Assembly (NCBI GenBank): GCA_964479695.1
Contig: CAYZSO010000006.1
Coordinates: 59,431 to 123,430, forward strand
Reading direction: 5' to 3'
Length of the DNA stretch: 64,000 nt
Origin: JAAYZH01 sp964479695
GTDB lineage: Bacteria > Bacillota > Clostridia > Saccharofermentanales > Fastidiosipilaceae
This document shows, piece by piece, positions 16,686 through 24,968 of this stretch. Within the stretch, counting starts at the first letter, position 1. Each line of letters begins with the position of its first letter. Both the position numbers and the translations under genes were made by a program. The notes beneath the pieces were generated by a model. The model was not told the origin of the DNA. It saw only the letters and a list, made by a program, of their open reading frames with translations, and did not search any database.

Positions 16686-17045
16686 ATGGTCATGAAAGGC
16701 AATGCAAAAGGCAATACAAAAGGCAACATGAAAGGCAGTAGAACGGCGAAACGCCCCTGGCTGGACGATGTAAGTTTACGGGCGACGGTGCTGTTGGTTT
16801 TGGTTATTTTTGTTCTATTAGCCGCAGTTGCTGTAGCCTTTTACTTCAGACAAAATGAAGAGAAAGCAAAACTTGTCGCAGAAGGCCAGGTACTTCAAGC
16901 CGAACTCGCCGCGTTACAGCAAGAGTCGGATTCTCTTAACCAATTGGAAGTCATGTCCGGACAGCCGCAGTATATTGAACGGATCGCCCGCGATGAGCTG
17001 GGCATGATCGGTGCGGATGAAAAAGTTTTCAAGGACGTCGAGTAG
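16686..17045 (+). CDS. divIC: DivIC/FtsB-like septum formation initiator
   Basis: 119 residues: a basic cytoplasmic N terminus with a Lys-Gly-Asn repeat (NAKGNTKGNMKG), one membrane helix (about 36-55), a short extracellular coiled coil (leucine and glutamine rich), and the C-terminal 'QPQYIERIARDELGMI' that marks the DivIC/FtsB family. It acts in the FtsL-DivIC-DivIB complex at the septum. The ATG at 16686 is chosen for the AGGAGAGGAG six bases upstream; an in-frame GTG at 16647 has no site. It is convergent with mgtC, from which a 10-bp tandem repeat separates it. Confidence 0.85.
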   Translation: MVMKGNAKGNTKGNMKGSRTAKRPWLDDVSLRATVLLVLVIFVLLAAVAVAFYFRQNEEKAKLVAEGQVLQAELAALQQESDSLNQLEVMSGQPQYIERIARDELGMIGADEKVFKDVE

Positions 17046-17100
17046 CCAGCACAGCCATTGGGTGCACCATTGCGCGCGCCCACTTATAGGTACAAACGCC

Positions 17101-17200
17101 ACGCGCACCGACGCGCACCGACTCGCACCGACGCGCACCGACGCGCACCGACGCGCACCGACTCGCACCAACGCGCACCGACGCGCACCGACGCGTACCC
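17101..17200. repeat. 10-bp tandem repeat, ten copies, between convergent genes
   Basis: ACGCGCACCG repeated ten times with only a few substitutions (T for G at position 3 of some units, A for G at the end of one). It lies between the stop codons of divIC and mgtC. No spacers, so not a CRISPR array. Confidence 0.95.
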
Positions 17201-17212
17201 ACGCCACCATTT

Positions 17213-17917
17213 TCACTGTTCATTCACGCTTAAGATGTAGAGCAAACCGGGATACGAACTCAGTTGACGGATCAGTTCGTGTGCTCTTTGGCCCGGAGCA
17301 AGCCGCAATTTGAGATCAATGCCGACAGAGTTGCTGCTGGGGTCTTTGGCCTTCGTAATACCCGTTTCAACCGGCTCCAAACCGAGCGACTCCAGGTGAG
17401 CCAGGAAATCTTTCAGCATCGAAATGTCCGCCAGCTCGATGTAGAAATTCTCGTCATGGCGCTTGCTCACCAGGTAATCCTCGAAAGTCTCCAGAAGCGT
17501 CAGCGTCAAGAATACAATCACGCCGGCCAGTATCGCACCTAAGTAGAAACCCATGCCCAGAGCCACACCGATCGAGGCAACGGTCCACAAGCCTGATGCC
17601 GTGGTGAGTCCCTCGATTTTCCGGTCTTTGGTCACCAGAATCGTTCCCGCACCCAGGAAGCCGATGCCCGAAATCACCTGCGCAGCAATGCGGGTCGCTT
17701 CGCTGGTCGTGCCGGTTTGGTCCGCGTAGTAGAGTCCGGTCATGGTGGCCAAAGCCGCCCCCAGACACACCAATATATAGGTTCGAAATCCCGCCGCCCG
17801 ATTCTTCAGGCGCCTCTCCATGCCCAGCACACCGCTGATGAGCACGGCCAGCAACAAACGGAAGGTCACAGACCAGAAATTGAATTCTGTGAGCGTATCA
17901 ACAATTTGTTGCCACAT
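17213..17917 (-). CDS. MgtC/SapB-family membrane protein
   Basis: 234 residues. Four or five N-terminal membrane segments include the family signature 'GMERRLKNRAAGFRTYILVCLGAALATM' (about 32-60) and 'ISGIGFLGAGTIL' (about 82-95). A cytoplasmic ACT-like domain follows from about 150. MgtC proteins are linked to growth at low magnesium and inhibition of the F-type ATPase in pathogens; in Bacillota the role is unclear. Start supported by AGAGGATAAGGCG before the ATG. Upstream and head-to-tail is recR, 84 bases away, perhaps under separate control. Confidence 0.88.
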   Translation of the reverse strand: MWQQIVDTLTEFNFWSVTFRLLLAVLISGVLGMERRLKNRAAGFRTYILVCLGAALATMTGLYYADQTGTTSEATRIAAQVISGIGFLGAGTILVTKDRKIEGLTTASGLWTVASIGVALGMGFYLGAILAGVIVFLTLTLLETFEDYLVSKRHDENFYIELADISMLKDFLAHLESLGLEPVETGITKAKDPSSNSVGIDLKLRLAPGQRAHELIRQLSSYPGLLYILSVNEQ

Positions 17918-18001
17918 CGCCTTATCCTCTTACACATTACAAATCACAAACGTCTCAAGAACCTGCCGGCCGCGCCTGCCGCAACAAGCCACGCGCGAAC
18001 C

Positions 18002-18604
18002 CTACAACTGGATTCGTCCTTCAATGGCGCGACCCAGCGTCACCTCATCCGCGTATTCAAGCGAGGAACCAAAAGGAATCCCGCTCGCAATCCGTGAACA
18101 GCGGATACCGGACGGTTTCACCAGCCTTGCGATGTAATTCGCAGTCGCTTCGCCTTCCACAGTCGCATTGTTCGCCAAGATCAGCTCCTCAACTTCCGTG
18201 TGCATCTGGAGCCTCGTCAGGAGTTCGCGTAGGTGAATATCCTCCGGCCCAATGTTCTCCATCGGCGAAATCGCGCCATGCAGAACATGGTAGAGACCGT
18301 GATATTCTCGGGTCTTCTCCATAGCAATCACATCGGAAGGACTCTCAACTACACAGATCAAGGTGCGATCGCGTTTCTCGTCCGAGCAAATCTCACAAAC
18401 TTCGCGGTCCGTGAGATCGCAGCATTCTTTGCACAGATGGACATTCGTCTTCGCTTCGATAATCGAATCAGCCAAAGCCCTCGCATCCACCTCAGTCATA
18501 TTGAGAATATAAAAAGCCAGCCGTTGCGCGGTTTTCTGCCCGATTCCCGGGAGCCTGCCCAGCTGAGCAATCAGTTTCGAGATACTGGAAGCGTATTTGG
18601 CCAT
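18002..18604 (-). CDS. recR: Recombination protein RecR
   Basis: 200 residues, full length. Helix-hairpin-helix ('LPGIGQKTAQRLAF', about 17-30), four-cysteine zinc finger ('CKECCDLTDREVCEIC', about 58-73), Toprim domain ('LICVVESPSDVIAMEKT', about 81-97) and 'YHVLHGAISPMENIGPEDI'. With RecO and RecF it loads RecA at gaps. The ATG directly follows the ybaB stop, so translation is probably coupled. Last gene of the dnaX-ybaB-recR operon, a conserved order. Confidence 0.96.
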   Translation of the reverse strand: MAKYASSISKLIAQLGRLPGIGQKTAQRLAFYILNMTEVDARALADSIIEAKTNVHLCKECCDLTDREVCEICSDEKRDRTLICVVESPSDVIAMEKTREYHGLYHVLHGAISPMENIGPEDIHLRELLTRLQMHTEVEELILANNATVEGEATANYIARLVKPSGIRCSRIASGIPFGSSLEYADEVTLGRAIEGRIQL

Positions 18605-18973
18605 CTAGAGACCCAGACCTCCGGCCATGCCCGAAAAACGGCTCATCTTGCTCTCGCTCTCTTCACTCAGTTTATCTTCCGCGCCGTTAATCGCCGCAAC
18701 AATCATGTCCTGCAGAATGTCCACATCCTCCGGATCAACCGCCTCAGGATCAATCGTCAAAGAAACCAGCCTGTGCTCGCCATTAATCTTCGCTGTGACC
18801 ATGCCACCGCCGGCCGTATATTCAATTTCCAGCGCCGAAATCTCTTCCTGCGCCTTCGCCATTTCCTGCTGCATCTTCTGGGCCTGCTGCATCAGCTGCT
18901 GCATATTTCCGCCACCGCCGCCAAAGCCGCCCGCTCTCCCACCGCCGGGATATCCACCACGATTCTTCGCCAT
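18605..18973 (-). CDS. ybaB: YbaB/EbfC nucleoid-associated protein
   Basis: 122 residues. The conserved part ('MQQLMQQAQKMQQEMAKAQEEI', 'GGGMVTAKINGEHRLVSLTIDPEAV', 'DMIVAAINGAEDKL') is complete; these small dimers bind DNA. An extra glycine-rich N terminus (about residues 5-22) precedes it. Four bases separate it from dnaX upstream and none from recR downstream; the trio is a standard operon. Confidence 0.95.
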   Translation of the reverse strand: MAKNRGGYPGGGRAGGFGGGGGNMQQLMQQAQKMQQEMAKAQEEISALEIEYTAGGGMVTAKINGEHRLVSLTIDPEAVDPEDVDILQDMIVAAINGAEDKLSEESESKMSRFSGMAGGLGL

Positions 18974-18977
18974 ACTC

Positions 18978-21086
18978 TTATTCCTCCAAGTCCAGCGGGA
19001 TATCCAACTTCTTCGTCGCCCGCTTCATCTTCTTCACCCAATCCGGTTCATTCACCGAGTCGCCATCCTCATCATTCTGCCCGTTCAAGCGGACATCAAG
19101 CAGCCACTCACCTTCAGGTCTGGCCTTCCGAAAAGCCTCCTCCAGCATTGACCGGGATTTTCTGGATTTCATTGTATCATAGGTCGTCTTATGCTCCGCC
19201 GGCACCTCAATGACCAGCGTCTGTCCCTCCAGCCTATGGGGGTAGTTCTGCACCAGTATCGCAAAGAGCGGATCCAGGTCGCCATATTCGCGGATAAATT
19301 TCTGCCAAACAGCCACCATATTGAAGGGTGCCGTGGGCCTCGTTTCGGCCTTCACATCCGACTCCGACTCCGCAGCCGACTTGTCAGAAGGTCTCGCAGC
19401 GGGTGCCGCACCAGGTCTCGTTTCAGACCCTGCAGCAGGTTTGACGCCTGAGGTTTCAACGCGCGGCTCTCTTCCCAAGTCGAACATCAGTTGGTCGTCA
19501 GTCTGGAATTTGTAGGAAGAGGGCACTTCATCCGTCAAGTTCGGTTCGGAATTTACCGGTAGTTCGTCAACCTCTGCCACAGCAGGTTCGGCCAAAGCCC
19601 CCGGCTCCACCCTCCCACTCCACAGTGGCATAGCAGGTGGTGTAGCAGGCTCGGAATTCTCCAAGTGCTCTGCTTCGTCGAAGAAATCAGCATCAGACAA
19701 GTCTTCTTCTTCAGGCAGCACAGGATCGCCTTCACTGGGGAATCTTTCTTCCGGCTCCGGCGTATCGTCTTCTTCAACTTCTGTAGCGGTTTCAATGTTT
19801 ACTTTGAATTCAGTGTTTTCTTCAATATTTACTTTAAATTCAGGTTCAGGTGCAATGCGGACTGGCGGCGCGGAAGAGTTAAGGGTCGGGGAAGGAGAGG
19901 GGTGGGAGGCGGCTTTGGCCGAAGAAACTTCCGGCTCCTGCGGGGCTGACTGAATGGGTGTGGCCTTCAAAGCAACCGCATCCTGCTCCGAAATCTTCGT
20001 CTGATCCAGAAGCTGGATGAGGCCAACTTCCAGCGCGATCCGGGGGCTCGCGGACTGCTTCATATCTTGTTGCAGACGGGAGAGGAGCGTGATCTGGCGA
20101 ATCAGCGTGGCCTGCGAATAGAGAGGGGCCAGCGCCTGCATTTTCTGAATCGTCTTGCGCGGGAGCTGGAGGAGAGCCTCGGGCTTGCGTGTCGTTTTGC
20201 AGACCAGAAGATCGCGGAAATAGCCCGCGAGCGAGGTGGTGAAGCGAAGCAAATCACCACCGTCAAGGACTAACTTGTCGATCAAAGAGAGAAGTGCATC
20301 CGCGTTCCCTTGCGTCAGCGCTTCGACAATTTCCTCCATGAACTCATCGTTGACCACACCGGTCATGGCCAGAATTTCTTCACGCCCAATCGGCCCCTGA
20401 TACATGCTGCGAGACTGATCGAGGAGTGAAATGGCGTCGCGGAGAGCGCCTTCCGACCTGGCTACGATCGTGCGGAGGCCTTCGTCGTCGATGGTGATGT
20501 CATTTTTGTCAGCAATGAGCCGGAGCCGCGCCAACATTTGCTCGCTGGGAATTCGCTTGAAATCGTAGCGTTGGCAACGTGAAAGCACCGTCGCCGGAAT
20601 TCGCTGGGGATCGGTCGTTGCCAGAATGAAAACGACGTGCCCCGGTGGCTCCTCCAGCGTTTTCAGAAGGGCGTTGAAGGCCGCAGTCGAGAGCATGTGG
20701 ACTTCGTCGATGATGTAGACTTTGTATTTGGCCAAAGTCGGCATGAACAGCACTTCATCCGTGATTCTTCTGATATTGTCGACGCTGTTGTTGGAGGCTG
20801 CGTCCATCTCAATAACGTCTAAAAGACTGCCATTCAGGACCCCGCGGCAGATTTCGCATTCGTTACAGGGGTTGCCGTCCGGGCTCGGATTCTGACAGTT
20901 GATTGCCCGCGCAAAAATCTTCGCGAGTGATGTTTTCCCTGTGCCTCTTGTGCCGGAGAAAAGGTAGGCATGAGCAATTTCACCTGTAATTACAGACTGA
21001 CGCAGAGCATTGACTACATGCTCTTGCCCTACTACTTCATCAAAATTTACAGGCCGCCACTCTCTATAGAGAACTCTCTGTGCCAT
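18978..21086 (-). CDS. dnaX: DNA polymerase III subunits gamma/tau
   Basis: 702 residues, about 100 more than usual. Clamp-loader ATPase: Walker A GTRGTGKT at 45-52, zinc cysteines 64, 74, 77 and 80, Walker B 'DEVHML', and 'SRCQRYDF' sensor region near 170. Domain III reaches about residue 365. Between about 375 and 600 is an acidic, Ala/Pro/Glu-rich disordered linker with imperfect repeats (FKVNIE units) and two copies of the iterated GGCTTTGGCC motif. A tau-like C-terminal domain follows ('MVAVWQKFIREYGDLDPLFAIL'). ATG preceded by TAGGAG. First gene of the operon; the SRP RNA gene normally found just upstream is here 14 kb away behind the glucan locus. Confidence 0.95.
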   Translation of the reverse strand: MAQRVLYREWRPVNFDEVVGQEHVVNALRQSVITGEIAHAYLFSGTRGTGKTSLAKIFARAINCQNPSPDGNPCNECEICRGVLNGSLLDVIEMDAASNNSVDNIRRITDEVLFMPTLAKYKVYIIDEVHMLSTAAFNALLKTLEEPPGHVVFILATTDPQRIPATVLSRCQRYDFKRIPSEQMLARLRLIADKNDITIDDEGLRTIVARSEGALRDAISLLDQSRSMYQGPIGREEILAMTGVVNDEFMEEIVEALTQGNADALLSLIDKLVLDGGDLLRFTTSLAGYFRDLLVCKTTRKPEALLQLPRKTIQKMQALAPLYSQATLIRQITLLSRLQQDMKQSASPRIALEVGLIQLLDQTKISEQDAVALKATPIQSAPQEPEVSSAKAASHPSPSPTLNSSAPPVRIAPEPEFKVNIEENTEFKVNIETATEVEEDDTPEPEERFPSEGDPVLPEEEDLSDADFFDEAEHLENSEPATPPAMPLWSGRVEPGALAEPAVAEVDELPVNSEPNLTDEVPSSYKFQTDDQLMFDLGREPRVETSGVKPAAGSETRPGAAPAARPSDKSAAESESDVKAETRPTAPFNMVAVWQKFIREYGDLDPLFAILVQNYPHRLEGQTLVIEVPAEHKTTYDTMKSRKSRSMLEEAFRKARPEGEWLLDVRLNGQNDEDGDSVNEPDWVKKMKRATKKLDIPLDLEE

Positions 21087-21114
21087 CCGCTTCTCCTAAG
21101 GTGTATTTCTTCTT

Positions 21115-21120
21115 ATTATA
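21115..21120 (-). promoter_or_regulatory. Candidate -10 box of the dnaX operon
   Basis: Minus-strand TATAAT about 30 bases before the dnaX start, in the 118-base gap after the GH16 gene. It suggests that dnaX keeps its own promoter and is not only read from the glucan locus. Confidence 0.45.
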
Positions 21121-21204
21121 GCGTACGAGCCACCGCTGAGGGCATCGGATTGAGGGCAGATTCGTTGAGGATTGTAGGAGGTTGTAGGAGTTTAGGATCT
21201 GAAG

Positions 21205-21969
21205 CTATTCTTCGGAACTTACTCTTATACTGTTTATCATCATGACGGCTGGTATGTTTTCCGGTTCGGGAATCTTGTCATCATCATAAGCACCACCAAC
21301 TGCAAGATTCAGTATGAGGTAAAAAGGCTGATCGAAAATGGCCTTTGAGGTACCTGCAGAGTGGCCGCTCCAATCTGCCTCAGATAATGAAAAGAAAAGT
21401 TCATCGTTAACTAGCCAGAACAAAGCGTCCGGACGCCTTATCAAAGAATAAGTATGGAAGGCGGATCCCACGTTTTGACCCGTAGGAAAAATGTATTCGC
21501 CACTTAGGTGCTGGTGGTCTTGCAGGTCTCTGCCAAAATGGAGGGTTCCCTGGATTCGGTCGGGTACACGTCCTCGGCATTCTGCAATATCAATTTCGCC
21601 GGATGCCGGCCAAGGGCCAAATTGATTCTCCTCGGGCAGTAACCAAATTGCCGGCCAGAGACCGGTACCGACAGGCATCCTAGCAGTTACGTCGATCCGA
21701 CCATGGGTGTAAGAGAACTTTCCCCGAGTTGTCAGTCGTGCGGAAGCATAGTTTGCTGTATGGCCTTCTGGGAAAACTTGTGGTTCCCTTGTAGCCTTGA
21801 TTTGCAGACAACCGTCACGAATACAATAGTTACTGTCCGTATAATATTGAAGCTCGCGATTCCCCCAACCGTAACTGTTAGCGTCTCCCGGGGTGTGAAA
21901 GTAGCCAAGATCCAGATTCCAATATTTATTGTTCAGCGTGCCTTCTGAAAAGTTTTCCTCCCAGATCAT
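21205..21969 (-). CDS. Cytoplasmic GH16 beta-glucanase (laminarinase-like)
   Basis: 254 residues that form just one GH16 domain. Catalytic motif EIDIAE: nucleophile E125, D127 and acid/base E130. Flanking 'GTGLWPAIWLLPE' and 'FYLILNLAVGG' are typical of bacterial beta-1,3-glucanases (GH16 subfamily 3). There is no signal peptide, so it should act inside the cell on imported oligosaccharides, unlike the secreted GH16 at 32.2-35.0 kb with which it shares strong similarity ('YGWGNRELQYYT' and 'WGWGNAELEYYT'). Its ATG overlaps the phosphorylase stop by four bases (ATGA), implying coupled translation. Last gene of the seven-gene glucan operon. Confidence 0.88.
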   Translation of the reverse strand: MIWEENFSEGTLNNKYWNLDLGYFHTPGDANSYGWGNRELQYYTDSNYCIRDGCLQIKATREPQVFPEGHTANYASARLTTRGKFSYTHGRIDVTARMPVGTGLWPAIWLLPEENQFGPWPASGEIDIAECRGRVPDRIQGTLHFGRDLQDHQHLSGEYIFPTGQNVGSAFHTYSLIRRPDALFWLVNDELFFSLSEADWSGHSAGTSKAIFDQPFYLILNLAVGGAYDDDKIPEPENIPAVMMINSIRVSSEE

Positions 21970-24968
21970 TGGAGTTCTACCTCAATTTTCAATTCTTTAC
22001 CTGCACGCAACATCTCTGCCCACGGGGAAGGCAAAGATGCTCCGTTTATTTCTTCACTTCGTGTGTCATCTGAGATAAGTATCTTAGTAGGTTGTACAGC
22101 AGTTGGACCGTAAGTAGAACGATGAAGAGGGTTATGGTAGGTCACGATCGAATGCGAGAGGAGTTTGAACTGGATACACCCCTCTCCATCAAAGAGCCAA
22201 TCCGGCAGAATCGGTGCAAAAGTAAAAGAAAGAGAGTTGTTATAACTGAACCACATTTTGCCCACCAGCATCATGACCCACATGGAAAGAGCTTCAGCTG
22301 TGGCGCCACTCAATCGACTGATAAACCCTCGTCCGTGTAATGAGGGATCAGGATTTACAGAAGACGCGATAAAGGAAGAGTGCTCTAGCGTGCTTCGCCC
22401 ATAGATTTCAGCATCGTAAAAGGGAAGAAGGCCGCGCCGTATTTCCAGAAAAAAATCATCATAAAGATCTGCGCATAATAAACCTAACAGGAATTTATAA
22501 TGCATATGCATGAAGATCGATTCTCGCTCAAGCCATCCGGGGGTAAAAGTTCGGATACGGCCGATGGTTATTGCTTCATTTTGCAGGGATTCTGAGGTTT
22601 TATACATGCCGATTTTTTTGTCGTAGAGAGCGGAAGAATGCACTTGTTCGTACAGGATTTTAGCCTCTTCTCTGCCTAATGTCTTCAGTTCTTTGGCAGG
22701 TGCCTCAAGAAAGAGAGGTAGTGCTCTGGGATCAGGGTCAAAAACAAGGTAAGTAGGAAGAATCCCATGACTTAATTCACGTGCCCGACTGAGGCCTTCT
22801 TCTATCGTGCGCAAGAAGAATCGGCATCGGGTAATGAGTTGTGAAATAGAAAGCGACACAACTTCTTGAGGGATTCTATCCCTGATGGCTTCCCGATACG
22901 CTTCCCGAAGGCTATTTCGTTGATCCCAGTCTTCGCCAATACTCATGAAAAAATTTGCCATGACTTGGGGGAAGAGTAGTTCTGTTGATTGGTTTTCAAA
23001 CGGTAGTAGAAACAGCAGCAGGCGTTTTAATTCTAAAGTATCCGCAATTGAACTGCCACGTAAGGCCGGTAAGCCGTTCAGAGCGTCATTCCAGCCCGGT
23101 TTCCCTGCTTCCATTTCGAGCCCGGCTGCCAGGTTATCCAAAGTTGAGAATTTGAGTGCCGCAAGGAGAAAGAGTTTTCCGTATACACTGATCTTCACAG
23201 GTGTTCCGTCCGAGTAAAGCAAGTGGCCACCGGTTTCACCAATTTGCTCATACAGCTCTTCGTCTCGGAAGACACTATCATATTGTTGTATTGAATCGTC
23301 CTGATAAACATAGCGATCAGCTCTTGGTTTGACACGATAAGCCGATTGATAAAAAGTTAGAGTGTTATTTCCAAAAAGAATGTCAGCAGCATGATCTGGA
23401 AAGATTTTGAGAGCACCTTCTATCAAATCCAGAAGGTAGACCCAGTGATCGATCCAATACCCTTCCTTGTGAGCAGCGGCGTTTACAGGTTCAAGGTATT
23501 CAAAAAGGCTTTCTCGGTCAATCAGTCTCTCTATACTGAATAGTTTCCCCGGTGAGATTGGTGCTTCAAGGATTTGATTGATAAGGCCCTGATTTACAGG
23601 GGTTTGCTTCTCCAACCAAGCATTGAACTCTTTCATAGCGAGCGTTCTTACCCGAAGGGTCACCCCGCGGATTTCCAGAGGGTTATAACCATCCGCTTGG
23701 ACGAAACTAAGAAATTGATACATGTTTTGCAAACCAGCATCAGGATGGAAGTAAACATCGTTACGGCGATTCTGGCAGACATCGCGGAAGTTTCCATTGC
23801 CCTGCGACCAAGGTTCAGACGATGTTACGAAAAAATTATAGTCCCGCTCCGGGTCACCATGTTTACGGGAATAAACGTGTATGGCTACAGGCTTTTCACC
23901 GAGATTTACCATTACGGGATAGCCACCCCGCAATAGGTTGTCTAGATAAGTTTGGCGGATATAAGCATCGAAAATAGGCATCCCCGATTGTGTTGATATA
24001 TCATCAAGCATATTGTCCAGGAGATAATCTGCTTCTGCTTGTTTTTGGCCAAAATCAAAAGTAATTTCAACGTTCTCGGGATTGGCGGAAAAACCGTAAA
24101 TTTGATCGAGTCTTAACTCTTCACCCGGACTAAGACTTCCTGAGAACGGTGTGAATGCACATGGCAATTTATTCGCGTAAACCTGAGGTGCGTCCAAGAG
24201 GGAAACTATGCCGTGTTTGTAAAATTCTATGGGACTCCGCAAAGTTGACCACTCTCCAAAGATCGGTTTGCGGTCGTAGAGAATTTCAGAAGCCGTATCA
24301 TTCACGTAAGTTGCAACAAAAATTCCACCTTCAATAGCATCAACTCGGTCAGAGTCGGCGGTGCTTGAACGCAAAGTAAAAACAGGAAAGTCAAACGATG
24401 TTCGTTTGACAGTTACAAAACTTCGTAGAATATTTGCTAGGTTCAGGTGTTCGTCATTTAATATCCCATAAGGAATCAAACGAGCCATGCCATCTAGTCC
24501 TTCTATAAAAAATTTGGCAGGACCACTGTTGCGGATCTTCACTCGTCGGACGAGCCCACCATAAGTTGCGTTAGGTAAAACAAAATAATTGACCTCAACA
24601 GAGATGCCTAATTCTTCTGAAATAGCTTCGACATTGAGACGGTTTTCGAAGACACGCAAATGTCTGACAAATCGTTCTTCCTCGTGCGAAAATGGTTCGA
24701 CATGGAAAGTTTTGTTTGCTTGTGAGAGATTCAGAAACGTTCGAAAACCATTGATTTCTGTATCTTCATAAGCTCTTACAGCTGGTTGAAATTCCATGAT
24801 GGCGTGAGCTTTGTCTTCAATGCCGAAACTGCAGATCCCTTGACCGCGATTTACATAATATGCCCAGATTGGATGGCCATTAAGTCCGGCGATTCCGGGC
24901 AGGAAGCTTGTGAATGGTGGAAGCTGGTCGTATTTTCTTTGTTCATATTGAGGTGCTTTAGCGTTCAT
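21966..24968 (-). CDS. GH94-like inverting beta-1,3-glucan phosphorylase (GH161/GH149 type)
   Basis: 1000 residues, longer than classical GH94 cellobiose or laminaribiose phosphorylases (about 800-900) and in the range of GH149/GH161 beta-1,3-glucan phosphorylases. The N-terminal 'FTSFLPGIAGLNGHPIWAYYVNRGQGICSFGIEDK' is, from memory, the GH161-type opening. 'YWIDHWVYLLDLIEG' carries the likely general acid Asp507. It should cut beta-1,3-gluco-oligosaccharides with phosphate to alpha-glucose-1-phosphate. No signal peptide, so cytoplasmic. It overlaps the response regulator gene by 11 bases upstream and the GH16 gene by four downstream. The GH16 partners support beta-1,3-glucan as substrate. 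GH94 superfamily is likely; the exact family and substrate are inferred. Confidence 0.72.
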   Translation of the reverse strand: MNAKAPQYEQRKYDQLPPFTSFLPGIAGLNGHPIWAYYVNRGQGICSFGIEDKAHAIMEFQPAVRAYEDTEINGFRTFLNLSQANKTFHVEPFSHEEERFVRHLRVFENRLNVEAISEELGISVEVNYFVLPNATYGGLVRRVKIRNSGPAKFFIEGLDGMARLIPYGILNDEHLNLANILRSFVTVKRTSFDFPVFTLRSSTADSDRVDAIEGGIFVATYVNDTASEILYDRKPIFGEWSTLRSPIEFYKHGIVSLLDAPQVYANKLPCAFTPFSGSLSPGEELRLDQIYGFSANPENVEITFDFGQKQAEADYLLDNMLDDISTQSGMPIFDAYIRQTYLDNLLRGGYPVMVNLGEKPVAIHVYSRKHGDPERDYNFFVTSSEPWSQGNGNFRDVCQNRRNDVYFHPDAGLQNMYQFLSFVQADGYNPLEIRGVTLRVRTLAMKEFNAWLEKQTPVNQGLINQILEAPISPGKLFSIERLIDRESLFEYLEPVNAAAHKEGYWIDHWVYLLDLIEGALKIFPDHAADILFGNNTLTFYQSAYRVKPRADRYVYQDDSIQQYDSVFRDEELYEQIGETGGHLLYSDGTPVKISVYGKLFLLAALKFSTLDNLAAGLEMEAGKPGWNDALNGLPALRGSSIADTLELKRLLLFLLPFENQSTELLFPQVMANFFMSIGEDWDQRNSLREAYREAIRDRIPQEVVSLSISQLITRCRFFLRTIEEGLSRARELSHGILPTYLVFDPDPRALPLFLEAPAKELKTLGREEAKILYEQVHSSALYDKKIGMYKTSESLQNEAITIGRIRTFTPGWLERESIFMHMHYKFLLGLLCADLYDDFFLEIRRGLLPFYDAEIYGRSTLEHSSFIASSVNPDPSLHGRGFISRLSGATAEALSMWVMMLVGKMWFSYNNSLSFTFAPILPDWLFDGEGCIQFKLLSHSIVTYHNPLHRSTYGPTAVQPTKILISDDTRSEEINGASLPSPWAEMLRAGKELKIEVELQ

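Noticed and set aside
17101..17200. Possible CRISPR array in the 10-bp repeats
   Set aside because: Units abut directly without spacers and are far too short. The same holds for the 22-bp repeats at 41181-41271 and the 8-bp repeats at 44811-44868.
17011..17313. Arg/Thr/His repeat open frame between divIC and mgtC
   Set aside because: It is only the 10-bp repeat read through in another frame and overlaps the ends of two real genes.
21966..24968. Classical GH94 cellobiose phosphorylase
   Set aside because: The protein is 100-200 residues longer than usual GH94 enzymes and its opening and YWIDHWVY segment fit the GH161/GH149 type better; its neighbours are GH16 enzymes, not cellulases.
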